From positions 1 to 64,000 of the forward strand of contig NZ_FZNT01000002.1 in NCBI RefSeq assembly GCF_900188235.1: DNA of 64,000 nucleotides, read 5' to 3'. Numbering within the stretch: the stretch's first letter is position 1; each line of letters starts with the position of its first letter. The notes under the pieces are model-generated. The model was given only the letters and a program-made list of their open reading frames with translations, was not told the origin of the DNA and made no database searches. The DNA is from Lutibacter agarilyticus. GTDB lineage: Bacteria > Bacteroidota > Bacteroidia > Flavobacteriales > Flavobacteriaceae. The position numbers were made by a program, and so were the translations under genes. This document shows positions 28,773-37,147 of the stretch, piece after piece.

Positions 28773-29885
28773 TTATTTCCAGCCAGTAACTTTCATTATT
28801 TTTTTATAAATATCATTGTTTTGATAAACACCTTGAAACTCTTCAGAACCTGGTCCAAAAGCAAAAACAGGAATTAATGTTGTAGAGTGCCCATTGGTTG
28901 AGAATGTTAAATTAACATCGTTATAATCACTATATTCTTTACCATGTTGATTTACTTTCTGCTTTGAAGACAAAGACAAACCTCCTGTTTCGTGATCTCC
29001 AGTTACAACTACTAAAGTATTTCCATCTTTTTCAGCAAAATCTAATGCTTTTCCAACAGCATCGTCAAAATCTAACAATTCAGTAACTAAGTATTCTCCT
29101 TCATTTGCATGACCTCCCCAATCAATTTGAGAACCTTCAACCATCATAAAAAAGTTGGCATTGTTTTTACTTAAAAATTCAATTCCCAATTCGGTAGCAT
29201 TTTCTAAAAAGTCACCTCTATTTTCAGTCATTTTAGGCATTCCATCTTCTGCCAATAAAAAACCAGCTTTTTCGGCATTTTCAATACTCTTAAAATCACC
29301 TAAAGAAAGTGTATCAATTACAAAACTTTTAGCTTCTAATTCATTTAACAAATTACGTTGATCTTTACGTTTGTTAAAGTATTTCAATCCACCAGCTGCA
29401 AAAAAATCAACTTCTGAAGCCACCATATCTAAGGCAATATCTTCTGCCAAACTTCTGCTTAATGCGTGTGCATAAAAAGCTGCAGGTGTTGCATGTGTTA
29501 TAGAAGAAGTTGCAATTAATCCCGTATTTATATTTTTTGTAGAAATAACTTCTACAATATTTTCAATTGCTGTAGAATCTACACTTACACCAATAGCACC
29601 ATTGTATGTTTTTTCTCCACTAGAAAAAGCAGTTGCTCCAGCCGCAGAATCCGTAATATTATGACTTGCAGATGATGTATTAATTAAACCAATATTTTTA
29701 AAACGCCCGTAGTTTGGAGCGGTTTCTTTAAAATAAAAAGCTGTTGACACTTGTGTTAATCCTGTCCCATCAGCAATTAATAAAATCACATTTTTTGGAG
29801 CCTCATTTTTTGGAGCTTTCTCTTTTTCAGTACAAGAAAATAGTGCAAAAAACACTAAAATCAACGTTGTTTTTATTAGATTCAT
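28773..29885 (-). CDS. alkaline phosphatase, lipoprotein form
   Basis: Protein of 370 residues with an SPII lipobox (FFALFSC, C18), so it is probably anchored in a membrane facing the periplasm or surface. It releases phosphate from monoesters. Metal and nucleophile motifs of the PhoA superfamily are all visible: LLIADGTGL, TDSAAGATAFSSG (nucleophile Ser), HATPAAFYAH, EGSQIDWGGHANE, TGDHETGG and NGHSTTLIPVFAFGPG. A minus-strand TACCTTTG element lies at 29914-29907, but no -33 box is well placed. No Pho-box could be recognised. Confidence 0.93.
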   Translation of the reverse strand: MNLIKTTLILVFFALFSCTEKEKAPKNEAPKNVILLIADGTGLTQVSTAFYFKETAPNYGRFKNIGLINTSSASHNITDSAAGATAFSSGEKTYNGAIGVSVDSTAIENIVEVISTKNINTGLIATSSITHATPAAFYAHALSRSLAEDIALDMVASEVDFFAAGGLKYFNKRKDQRNLLNELEAKSFVIDTLSLGDFKSIENAEKAGFLLAEDGMPKMTENRGDFLENATELGIEFLSKNNANFFMMVEGSQIDWGGHANEGEYLVTELLDFDDAVGKALDFAEKDGNTLVVVTGDHETGGLSLSSKQKVNQHGKEYSDYNDVNLTFSTNGHSTTLIPVFAFGPGSEEFQGVYQNNDIYKKIMKVTGWK

Positions 29886-30017
29886 TATCTATTTTTTTTA
29901 GAAATGCAAAGGTAAAAATTTAAAACTTTAATTCTAAAAAAACACAAAGGTTTATTGATTATTTAACAGAACCTTTACTCGTGAAGTTTACCAAAAAAAT
30001 AAAAATTTCATAAAAAA

Positions 30018-30208
30018 GAGACTGTCTAAAAAGTAAACTTTTCGTCAACCTGTGCTTCGACTCCTCTCAGTAACCGGTTATTTAGCGGAGTCGAAATACA
30101 GGTTATCAGAATAATTGATTATTGTGAATGAGATTCTGAAATAACACTTCGACAAGCTCTGTGTGACACTTTCAGAATGACGAATTTTAGCACTTTTGAG
30201 ACAGCCTC
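30018..30208. repeat. nested palindromic MITE-like element
   Basis: About 191 bases that fill most of the 329-base gap between the phosphatase and molybdoenzyme genes. The ends are imperfect inverted repeats, GAGACTGTCTAAAAAGT and ACTTTTGAGACAGCCTC. Inside are an 18-bp stem with two mismatches (30048-30064 with 30087-30104, containing TTCGACTCC/GGAGTCGAA) and a second stem ATTCTGAAA/TTTCAGAAT (30133-30141 with 30170-30178). It has no coding capacity. Its G+C is clearly higher than the flanks. The rest of the gap holds nothing recognisable. Confidence 0.7.
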
Positions 30209-30214
30209 ATTAAT

Positions 30215-33106
30215 TTACTTCTCTTTTTCATTAAAATAATATGTTGATTCATCGGGTCTAAAAGCTCTATCAAACCATAAAGGCCTGCGTTCTCCATTTG
30301 GTCCTGGTGCTGGCCTTGTCATAGCCATCCATTCTTTAAATACTTCATGAGATTTATTGGTATCTACAAAAATGTCTCCATATTTTTCGTCTTTTCCAGG
30401 TTTTTCAATGCGAACTCTTTGATGCCAACAATGCATACCACTTATTGGGTCAGGGTGCACAGCATGTGTTATATTTTGATGCACACCTCCATCTTTCCAA
30501 AAAATACGTTTTGAATCTTTATCGTCCGATTCAAATGGTTTAATACCCGAAATGGTATTCATTTTCCAGCCTCCTTTACCATCACCTTCAATATTTACTG
30601 TATTGGTTGCCCAACGATTTCCTATTTTATCTTGTGGTCTACGCCAGCGTCCAATATGGTGTGAACAAGCTACCACACCCGGCTTCATACTTTGAGTCAC
30701 CCATACCTTATCTATAAAATAACCAATATCCGTATTCATTTTTACCAAATCTCCTGTTTGAAACCCCCATTTCTTCGCATCATCAGGATGCATCCAAATT
30801 GGATTTCTGTTTGAAATTTCAACCAACCATTTTGCATTTCCAGATCGGGTATGAATTAACGTTGGCAATCTAAATGTTGGAACTAAAACATACTCACCCT
30901 TAGATTTATCTAAATTATCATTATGAATATGACTTTTAATATACTTTGGTGTTGCATATTCTGGCCATTTCCAATCTACCATAGTTTGTGAATAAAATTC
31001 ATTTTTACGTGATGGTGTAGGAAAACCTACACAGGCCTTTCCATTTACCATAACACCTATAGCTTTTCCATCTTTTGAAATAACCTCTGTTATTGGATCA
31101 ACCACACTTCCTTTTAATTGCTCTTTTGAAAGTTCATTTTCATTTACCTTGTATGATTCTCCTTTTTCAATTTCAAAAGCACCGTATTTTTGCATATACT
31201 GCAACTCGGTTAAACCTTCAGATGTTGCTTTTTCAGGTAAACCCTTTACACGTTCAAAAATATATTGGTAATATTCATCAATGGTAATTTTTTCTCCAGG
31301 GCGATATGGCGATTCAAAATGCTTGCGAATTCCCATACTTCCGTCAGGATCAATTCTCCAACTCAATTCAATAAAAAATTCATCTTCTTCCCAAACTTCC
31401 CCCGGATTAGATTCGTAGGTTAACTTTACTGGTTTTCCATTTCTTCGGGCAGCTTCACGTAAAACTGGCTGACGGAAAGCAACCCAAGTTCCTCCATGTG
31501 TGGCATAACTATTTAAATCGTGCCGTTCAGATGCCAAGCCCATTGGCAATACAAAATCGGCATAAAAAGCGGTTTCATTCCAAGTTGGCGTTAAAGCTGC
31601 GTGTAATCCAAATTTTGTTTCATCGGCATACATTTCCATCCACGTAAATCCATCAGGATAGGTCCAAACTGGATTAAATACACGTGAAAAATACACATCC
31701 ATTTTACCTCTTCCTGCTTTTAAGAAATGAGGTAATAACTGACTCATTTCAAAAAATGCCAATGGATATTCTTTAGGAAAATGCAATTCGTTCCATTTCT
31801 TTTGAGGTTTTGGCGGATTTGGTTGTGTTGGCTTGAACTTGTTCCAAGAATTTGGTGACGTTCCTCCTTTTGCACCAACAGCTCCAACCAATGCCGTTAA
31901 AAAATGCAAACAACGAGCCACTGCCCAACCGCCTAGATTTGATGCTCCTGCAGCACGCCAGTTATGTGAAGCAAAACGTTCACCTGCCTCACCAATTTTA
32001 TGCGCAATTTCCACAATCATTTCAGCCTTTACTCCCGATTCTTTTTCAGCAAATTCAGGGGTAAATTCTTTGTACTCATCAATCATAGCGGCAATATAAT
32101 TCTCAAAAGTGATTGCTTTACCTGAATGCCGTGCGCGTAAGTATTCTTTCCAATTGGTCCAATTTTCTAAATAAGCCCTGTTGTACAAACCTTCTTCTAA
32201 AATTATTAAAGCCATTGCCAATAAAACAGCCGCTTCAGTACCAGGGTATGATGGCAGCCAATAATCAGACATACTTGCCGTGTTAGATAGGCGAGGATCC
32301 ATAGTTGCTAACTTTGCACCTTTCATTTTCCCTTCAATAATTCGTTGCGCATGCGGGTTGAAATAATGCCCCGATTCTAAATGTGCAGAAACTAATAATA
32401 TAAATTTTGCTTCAGCGTGATCGGGTGAAGGCCGGTTGTAACCGTACCATAAATTATACCCAAAACGAGCTCCTGAAGAACAAATATTGGTATGTGAATT
32501 ATGCCCGTCTATTCCCCAACCTTGTAAAATCCAGTTCATAAATTTTTCCTTTCCTGGTCTTCCAACGTGGTAGGCAACTTCATTATGACGATCTTCTAAA
32601 ATAGCTTTTCTAATTCTACCTGCAATGGTATCCAATACCTCGTCCCAAGAAACACGCTCCCATTCACCATCACCTCTTTTCCCTTTTCTTTTCAAAGGAA
32701 ATAAAATACGATCGGGATCTGTAATTTGGTTGATTGTTGCCGGTCCTTTGGCGCAGTTTCTACCTCTACTTCCCGGATGGTGTGGATTCCCTTCAAACTT
32801 TTTAACCTCTTGTGTTTCCTTATCAATAAAAGCAGTTAAACCACACGCACTCTCACAATTAAAACAAGTAGTTGGTATAATTTGATAGGTTTTCTTTTCC
32901 TTTTTAGGCCAAACTTTTGGATTGTACTCAACCCAATTATCCCATTTTTCTGGCGGTGGAAAGTTCTCGTACATTTGAGCAACTTCTTCATCGGTAAAAT
33001 GGCGCATATCTTTATCAAACTCTTGATAACCTTCTTTATGCAGATTTGGAATAATTCCCATTTTTTCTGCAATATTTTCTATAAATGATGGTTTTTTATA
33101 TCCCAT
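30215..33106 (-). CDS. cytoplasmic molybdopterin oxidoreductase, catalytic subunit (SoeA/PsrA-like)
   Basis: Mo-bis-MGD enzyme of the DMSO-reductase family, 963 residues. An N-terminal [4Fe-4S] site is formed by C81, C84, C88 and C118. C209 in NICSSGARFGY sits where the Mo ligand is expected, so a Cys-ligated enzyme is likely. The C-terminal third is the MGD-binding domain (HPDDAKKWGFQTGDLV). There is no Tat signal, so it should face the cytoplasm, as reported for sulfite dehydrogenase SoeABC. Its partner is the fused B-C gene 140 bases upstream. Polysulfide/thiosulfate or other oxyanion chemistry cannot be excluded; sulfite is inferred from the sulfur context. Confidence 0.85.
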   Translation of the reverse strand: MGYKKPSFIENIAEKMGIIPNLHKEGYQEFDKDMRHFTDEEVAQMYENFPPPEKWDNWVEYNPKVWPKKEKKTYQIIPTTCFNCESACGLTAFIDKETQEVKKFEGNPHHPGSRGRNCAKGPATINQITDPDRILFPLKRKGKRGDGEWERVSWDEVLDTIAGRIRKAILEDRHNEVAYHVGRPGKEKFMNWILQGWGIDGHNSHTNICSSGARFGYNLWYGYNRPSPDHAEAKFILLVSAHLESGHYFNPHAQRIIEGKMKGAKLATMDPRLSNTASMSDYWLPSYPGTEAAVLLAMALIILEEGLYNRAYLENWTNWKEYLRARHSGKAITFENYIAAMIDEYKEFTPEFAEKESGVKAEMIVEIAHKIGEAGERFASHNWRAAGASNLGGWAVARCLHFLTALVGAVGAKGGTSPNSWNKFKPTQPNPPKPQKKWNELHFPKEYPLAFFEMSQLLPHFLKAGRGKMDVYFSRVFNPVWTYPDGFTWMEMYADETKFGLHAALTPTWNETAFYADFVLPMGLASERHDLNSYATHGGTWVAFRQPVLREAARRNGKPVKLTYESNPGEVWEEDEFFIELSWRIDPDGSMGIRKHFESPYRPGEKITIDEYYQYIFERVKGLPEKATSEGLTELQYMQKYGAFEIEKGESYKVNENELSKEQLKGSVVDPITEVISKDGKAIGVMVNGKACVGFPTPSRKNEFYSQTMVDWKWPEYATPKYIKSHIHNDNLDKSKGEYVLVPTFRLPTLIHTRSGNAKWLVEISNRNPIWMHPDDAKKWGFQTGDLVKMNTDIGYFIDKVWVTQSMKPGVVACSHHIGRWRRPQDKIGNRWATNTVNIEGDGKGGWKMNTISGIKPFESDDKDSKRIFWKDGGVHQNITHAVHPDPISGMHCWHQRVRIEKPGKDEKYGDIFVDTNKSHEVFKEWMAMTRPAPGPNGERRPLWFDRAFRPDESTYYFNEKEK

Positions 33107-33130
33107 GACTTTTAAAATTTCAATTTTTTT

Positions 33131-33243
33131 AATTACGAATTACAAATTATTTATTAGACTGAAAATAGATTCCTGCCTTCGCAGTAATAACAAACCATAA
33201 CCCTTCAACCCTTAAACCTTTAAACTTCTTCAACCCTTCAACT
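33131..33243. repeat. degenerate intergenic repeats between the two molybdoenzyme genes
   Basis: Three small patterns lie in the 140-base gap: AATTACGAATTACAAATTA (33131-33149); a hairpin GATTCCTGCCTTCGCAGTAA (from 33168) that looks like a worn copy of the short repeats common between genes of flavobacteria; and a run of CCCTTCAA-type units (33201-33243). No gene or promoter is seen. Confidence 0.5.
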
Positions 33244-33246
33244 TAA

Positions 33247-34863
33247 TTAAGCTAATGGAATTCTTTGAGGTGCTTCCACCCAAATTTTCTCCGTTGCTAC
33301 AATTCCTATTAAAACGAATACCGCCGACCCAATTACCAATGGTTGTGAATTTCCAAGCATTAAAAATACCAATGGAATAATGTTCCCTACAATTACTGAA
33401 ACTATCCAAAACAGATTTCTGTAACGTCCTTTAATAATCATGCTAACTACTTTTTTTGCAGAAGTTGTAGGGTGCGTAATTGTCAACTCCGTAACCAATG
33501 TAAATAAGTTTGTAACCAAGGCAATACTTAATATCGGTACTAAAATGTGCATCCAACTTTCGTTTCCTAAGAACAATCCTGCCAACACAAAAATAGAAGC
33601 TCCAGCCATTACACTATGCACTAACATATGTAATGGTAATGTTGGACTTTGCCAAAAATCGCGTCCTTTTGCTTGTGCGAATAAGAATGCTGTATACACT
33701 GCTAATAAAACAGCAAAAACTGCAGTACCCCATACTAAAATGGTTTCTCCTGTTTTAATTTCGAAGAGTGTCATAGCTGCCCAAATGGTCACTAATAATC
33801 CGAAAATTGAAATGATATAACCACCTTTTACCAACCAAGAATTCCACTGCGGACGTAATAAAACGTTCAAGAATCTGTCTGGTCTGTCTAAATCCATTAC
33901 CAAGAATAAACCTGTTAAGGCCAAGCCTACTAATGATATTCCTGCTGACCATAATTTAGCTATTGAAGAAACTTCATAACCTAAAACAATGGCAATAAAC
34001 GGAATTAAAAATGCGCCAGCTGCAATTGCTTTTGTAAATACATACGCAGAAACTTCCCAACCCCAAAGAATTCCTTTATCTGGTGTATCATAAACTCTAC
34101 GTGCTTTTCCTGTTAACACATCAATATAATTTGGATTTTCTGAATCTTTTCGTTGATATGCCGCTTCAATATCATTGTCAATTGTCATTTGTAATAAATC
34201 AACGTCATCATTAGTGTTCAACATTTTTTCTGCAGCTTTTGCAAAATGTCCCACACCCCGAGCTTGTGAATTCCACAAACCAGGACCCGATTTATCCGTA
34301 GCTTCAGGAATTAACGAAGCATCATCACCATCAATATAAAATAGGTTTGGATTAGTACCTTTTTCTGGCTTACGAACTTTTACTGCCTGACGTGCCAATA
34401 ATTGAGAAATCTCAGTTTCAGGATTGTGCATATCACCCGCAATAATGGCGTGTTCTGGACACACCGTAACACAGGCCGGCTCACGACCAACTTCAACCCG
34501 ATGAGAACAATAATTACACTTTGCAGCAGTATTGTTATCAGGGTCAATATACAAGGCGTCGTAGGGACAAGCCTGCATGCATGATTTACAACCAATACAA
34601 CGATTGTTGTCAAAATCTACTATACCGTCTTCACGAGTATAGAGCGCTTCCACAGGACAAATTTCAACACAAGGAGCATCCGTACAATGGTTGCATCGCA
34701 TTACTGAAAAAATTCGTCGTGTATTGGGGAATTCACCTTTTTCAACTTGCTTAACATACGTTCTGTTAACTCCAACCGCCACGTCGTGCTCAGATTTACA
34801 GGCAGTTGTACAAGCATGACAACCAATACATTTTCGGTTGTCAATTATAAAACCGTACTTCAT
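33247..34863 (-). CDS. fused iron-sulfur (B) and NrfD-type membrane (C) subunits of the molybdoenzyme
   Basis: Protein of 538 residues starting at the ATG at 34863 (the frame extends to a GTG at 34932, rejected because MKYGFIIDNRKC is the family start). Residues 1-140 hold four cysteine groups for four [4Fe-4S] clusters (CIGCHACTTAC, CNHCTDAPCVEIC, CIGCKSCMQAC, CNYC with CVTVC). A linker of about 120 residues follows, then about eight membrane helices of the NrfD/PsrC type (about 270-538). B and C are separate proteins in PsrABC, TtrABC and SoeABC, so this is a fusion. It would wire the catalytic subunit to the quinone pool. Confidence 0.88.
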   Translation of the reverse strand: MKYGFIIDNRKCIGCHACTTACKSEHDVAVGVNRTYVKQVEKGEFPNTRRIFSVMRCNHCTDAPCVEICPVEALYTREDGIVDFDNNRCIGCKSCMQACPYDALYIDPDNNTAAKCNYCSHRVEVGREPACVTVCPEHAIIAGDMHNPETEISQLLARQAVKVRKPEKGTNPNLFYIDGDDASLIPEATDKSGPGLWNSQARGVGHFAKAAEKMLNTNDDVDLLQMTIDNDIEAAYQRKDSENPNYIDVLTGKARRVYDTPDKGILWGWEVSAYVFTKAIAAGAFLIPFIAIVLGYEVSSIAKLWSAGISLVGLALTGLFLVMDLDRPDRFLNVLLRPQWNSWLVKGGYIISIFGLLVTIWAAMTLFEIKTGETILVWGTAVFAVLLAVYTAFLFAQAKGRDFWQSPTLPLHMLVHSVMAGASIFVLAGLFLGNESWMHILVPILSIALVTNLFTLVTELTITHPTTSAKKVVSMIIKGRYRNLFWIVSVIVGNIIPLVFLMLGNSQPLVIGSAVFVLIGIVATEKIWVEAPQRIPLA

Positions 34864-34972
34864 TTTTTGTAAAATAGTTTGAATTATAACAAATTTAATC
34901 AATGAAAAAATGAGTTTTGTAATCCATATCACACATATACTATTTAGAATTATTTTAAATAATTAAGAAATA

Positions 34973-34998
34973 TTGTTAAAATAAATACCCTATTTTTG
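34973..34998 (+). promoter_or_regulatory. possible promoter of moaD
   Basis: TATTTTTG at 34991-34998 fits the TAnnTTTG -7 element, and TTG at 34973-34975 precedes it. The 15-base spacer is shorter than usual, so this is a weak call. Confidence 0.35.
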
Positions 34999-35019
34999 TA
35001 ATACATTTAAAATGAACTT

Positions 35020-35262
35020 ATGAAAATTCAACTTTTATTTTTTGGAATTACCACTGATTTAGTAGGTGAGAGTTCAATGTCGTATGAAGTTCCTGAAAAC
35101 AGTTCTATAGAAGCATTGAAGCTAAAACTTATTGCGCAGTTTGCTTCATTAAAAAATATCAACGATTTTGCGATTGCTGTTAACGAAAGTTATGCTAAGG
35201 ATCATCAATTACTACTAAACAACGATGTAGTTGCTATTATTCCGCCAGTTAGTGGAGGTTAA
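35020..35262 (+). CDS. moaD: molybdopterin synthase small subunit MoaD
   Basis: Ubiquitin-fold sulfur carrier of 80 residues ending in the required Gly-Gly (PPVSGG), which is adenylated by MoeB and thiocarboxylated before donating sulfur to precursor Z. The start MKIQLLFFGITTDLVG is typical. It is divergent from the fused FeS/NrfD gene and followed by corA 37 bases later. Confidence 0.93.
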   Translation: MKIQLLFFGITTDLVGESSMSYEVPENSSIEALKLKLIAQFASLKNINDFAIAVNESYAKDHQLLLNNDVVAIIPPVSGG

Positions 35263-35299
35263 TATTGTTTTAGTTATTTTTAGCTTATAATTCAACCAA

Positions 35300-36355
35300 G
35301 TGAAAAAGAAACGATTAAATAGAAAAAAAAACAACCCGTTAAAATTTGTATTTACGGGAACCCAGTTTGAGAAAGAAATCAGTCTTCAATTATTTGAATA
35401 TTCTGAAGACAGTTTTATGGAACTCTCACATTTAAAAGCAACCGATTTTAATAATTTTGCAACTAAAAATAAACAATACTGGCTTAACACACATGGCATA
35501 CATGACGTTGAAGTTATTGAAAATCTTTGTAAAAAAATTGGAATTCATAATTTAACCATTCAAGATATTTTAGATGTAAATCAACGTCCAAAATTTCAGG
35601 AATATGAAAATTATTGGTTCTTTTCATTGCAATCTATTTTACCTTCAGAAACCAATGAAATTAATTCGGAACAAATAAGTTTTATTTTAGGAAAAAACTT
35701 TTTGGTTTCATTTCAAGAAAGAAAAGCAGATTATTTTACTCATATTAGACACCGGTTAAGAGAAAAAACGGGGATTTTACACGAAAGATCTGTTGATTAT
35801 TTATTGTATTTATTAATTGAAGCTATTTTGGATAATTATTTTAAAACCATTGACACTATTGAAACTAATACTGAAAAATTTGGTATTATTGATATCAATG
35901 AAGATCCTTCGCCTGCAATTTTGAAAGAAATTGAAGTTTATAAAACGCAACTAAATCATCTTAAAAAAAATGTCAACCCTATAAAAGAATTTATCACAAA
36001 AATTGAACGTGAAGAATTTGCTTTGATTGACAAAAGGCACATTAAATACTTTTTTGAATTGAAGGATTTATGCTTGACAATTATTGACAACTGCGAAAAA
36101 ATTGAAAACAGTTTATCTAGTAGTATTGAATTATTTTTCTCGGTTCAAGGGCATAGAATGAACCAGGTTATGAAAACACTCACGGTGGTTTCTTCAATAT
36201 TTATTCCGTTAACATTTATTGCTGGAATTTACGGAATGAACTTTGTAAATATGCCCGAATTGCATTTTAAATGGGGTTACCACATTGTTTGGGCGGTAAT
36301 AATTGTAATATTTGGAGCTATGATTGCCTATTTCAAAAGAAAAAATTGGTTTTAA
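35300..36355 (+). CDS. corA: CorA-type Mg2+/Co2+ transporter
   Basis: Divalent cation channel subunit of 351 residues. A cytoplasmic N-terminal domain (about 1-285) precedes two C-terminal helices, the first ending in the signature GMN (FIAGIYGMNFVNMPE) and the second rich in Ile/Val with a Lys/Arg tail. The start is a GTG at 35300. It lies between moaD and moaE without an obvious functional link; molybdate is an anion and needs a different transporter. Confidence 0.9.
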   Translation: MKKKRLNRKKNNPLKFVFTGTQFEKEISLQLFEYSEDSFMELSHLKATDFNNFATKNKQYWLNTHGIHDVEVIENLCKKIGIHNLTIQDILDVNQRPKFQEYENYWFFSLQSILPSETNEINSEQISFILGKNFLVSFQERKADYFTHIRHRLREKTGILHERSVDYLLYLLIEAILDNYFKTIDTIETNTEKFGIIDINEDPSPAILKEIEVYKTQLNHLKKNVNPIKEFITKIEREEFALIDKRHIKYFFELKDLCLTIIDNCEKIENSLSSSIELFFSVQGHRMNQVMKTLTVVSSIFIPLTFIAGIYGMNFVNMPELHFKWGYHIVWAVIIVIFGAMIAYFKRKNWF

Positions 36356-36367
36356 GCACGCTTAAAA

Positions 36368-36643
36368 TTAAGCCCTTAAATATTTTTTATCAACATAAAA
36401 TGTTCCAAAAGGAATTACAGAAGCCATTAAAATTATGAAGAATTTTTTGGTTTCCCAGCCCAATTCATATTTCAACATAATTGCTAAAATAATGTACACA
36501 ATAAATAATAAACCGTGCGGCATTCCTAGCATTTTCACAAATATTTCATTTCCTAAAATATATTTTATAGGCGTTGCTATAAAAAGTAATAATAAATAAG
36601 AAACTCCTTCTAAAATGCTTACAATTCTAAATATTTTTTTCAT
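36368..36643 (-). CDS. DUF3817 small membrane protein
   Basis: Protein of 91 residues from the ATG at 36643; an ATG at 36682 would add 13 residues. It starts MKKIFRIVSILEGVSYLLLLF and has three hydrophobic helices with the family pattern IATPIKY and GMPHGLLFIVYI. Function unknown. It lies between corA and moaE on the opposite strand. Confidence 0.8.
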   Translation of the reverse strand: MKKIFRIVSILEGVSYLLLLFIATPIKYILGNEIFVKMLGMPHGLLFIVYIILAIMLKYELGWETKKFFIILMASVIPFGTFYVDKKYLRA

Positions 36644-36721
36644 CAATAATTGAATATAATTTATGAACGGGCAAAAGTACATTTTTGATTTGTTAACTTT
36701 GTAAAAGATTTAGTTAAAAGA

Positions 36722-37147
36722 ATGGAAAATAGAACTTCAGTAAAAATAACCGACGAACCATTAAGCCAACAAGATTGTTACAATTTTGTGCAAGATGCAT
36801 CTTGTGGTGGTATTGTGGAGTTTGTGGGCACTGTAAGAAATGCAACTCAAAACAAAGAAGTAATTTTATTAGATTTTAGCGCTTACGAACCAATGGCTTT
36901 AAAGGAAATGCAAAAAATTGCAAATTTGGCTTTGGATAAATTTGACGTTCATAAAATTGCAATTCATCATGCAGTTGGACCGTTAAAAATTGGTGATATT
37001 CCTGTAATAATCTCGGTTTCTTCGGCGCATAGAAAAGCTGCGTTTGAAGCTTGTGAATATTGTATTGACACTTTAAAAGAAACGGTTCCTATTTGGAAAA
37101 AAGAACATTTTAAAGATGGAGAAGTTTGGGTAAATGCACACCCTTAA
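36722..37147 (+). CDS. moaE: molybdopterin synthase catalytic subunit MoaE
   Basis: Protein of 141 residues forming the (MoaD-MoaE)2 complex that converts precursor Z to molybdopterin. Signatures are GGIVEFVGTVRNATQNKEV, YEPMALKEM, HHAVGPLKIGD and VPIWKKEHFKDGEVWV (catalytic Lys region). A TAACTTTG element lies at 36694-36701, without a good -33 box. Its stop overlaps the stop of the convergent MutS-like gene by four bases. Confidence 0.94.
   Translation: MENRTSVKITDEPLSQQDCYNFVQDASCGGIVEFVGTVRNATQNKEVILLDFSAYEPMALKEMQKIANLALDKFDVHKIAIHHAVGPLKIGDIPVIISVSSAHRKAAFEACEYCIDTLKETVPIWKKEHFKDGEVWVNAHP

Noticed and set aside
33201..33243. CCCTTCAA-type repeated units, considered as a CRISPR-like or regulatory array
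   Set aside because: Units are very short, uneven and without spacers; only a low-complexity intergenic repeat.
35300..36355. CorA as a molybdate transporter because of its place between moaD and moaE
   Set aside because: The GMN motif and two C-terminal helices identify a divalent cation channel; molybdate is an oxyanion and uses other carriers.
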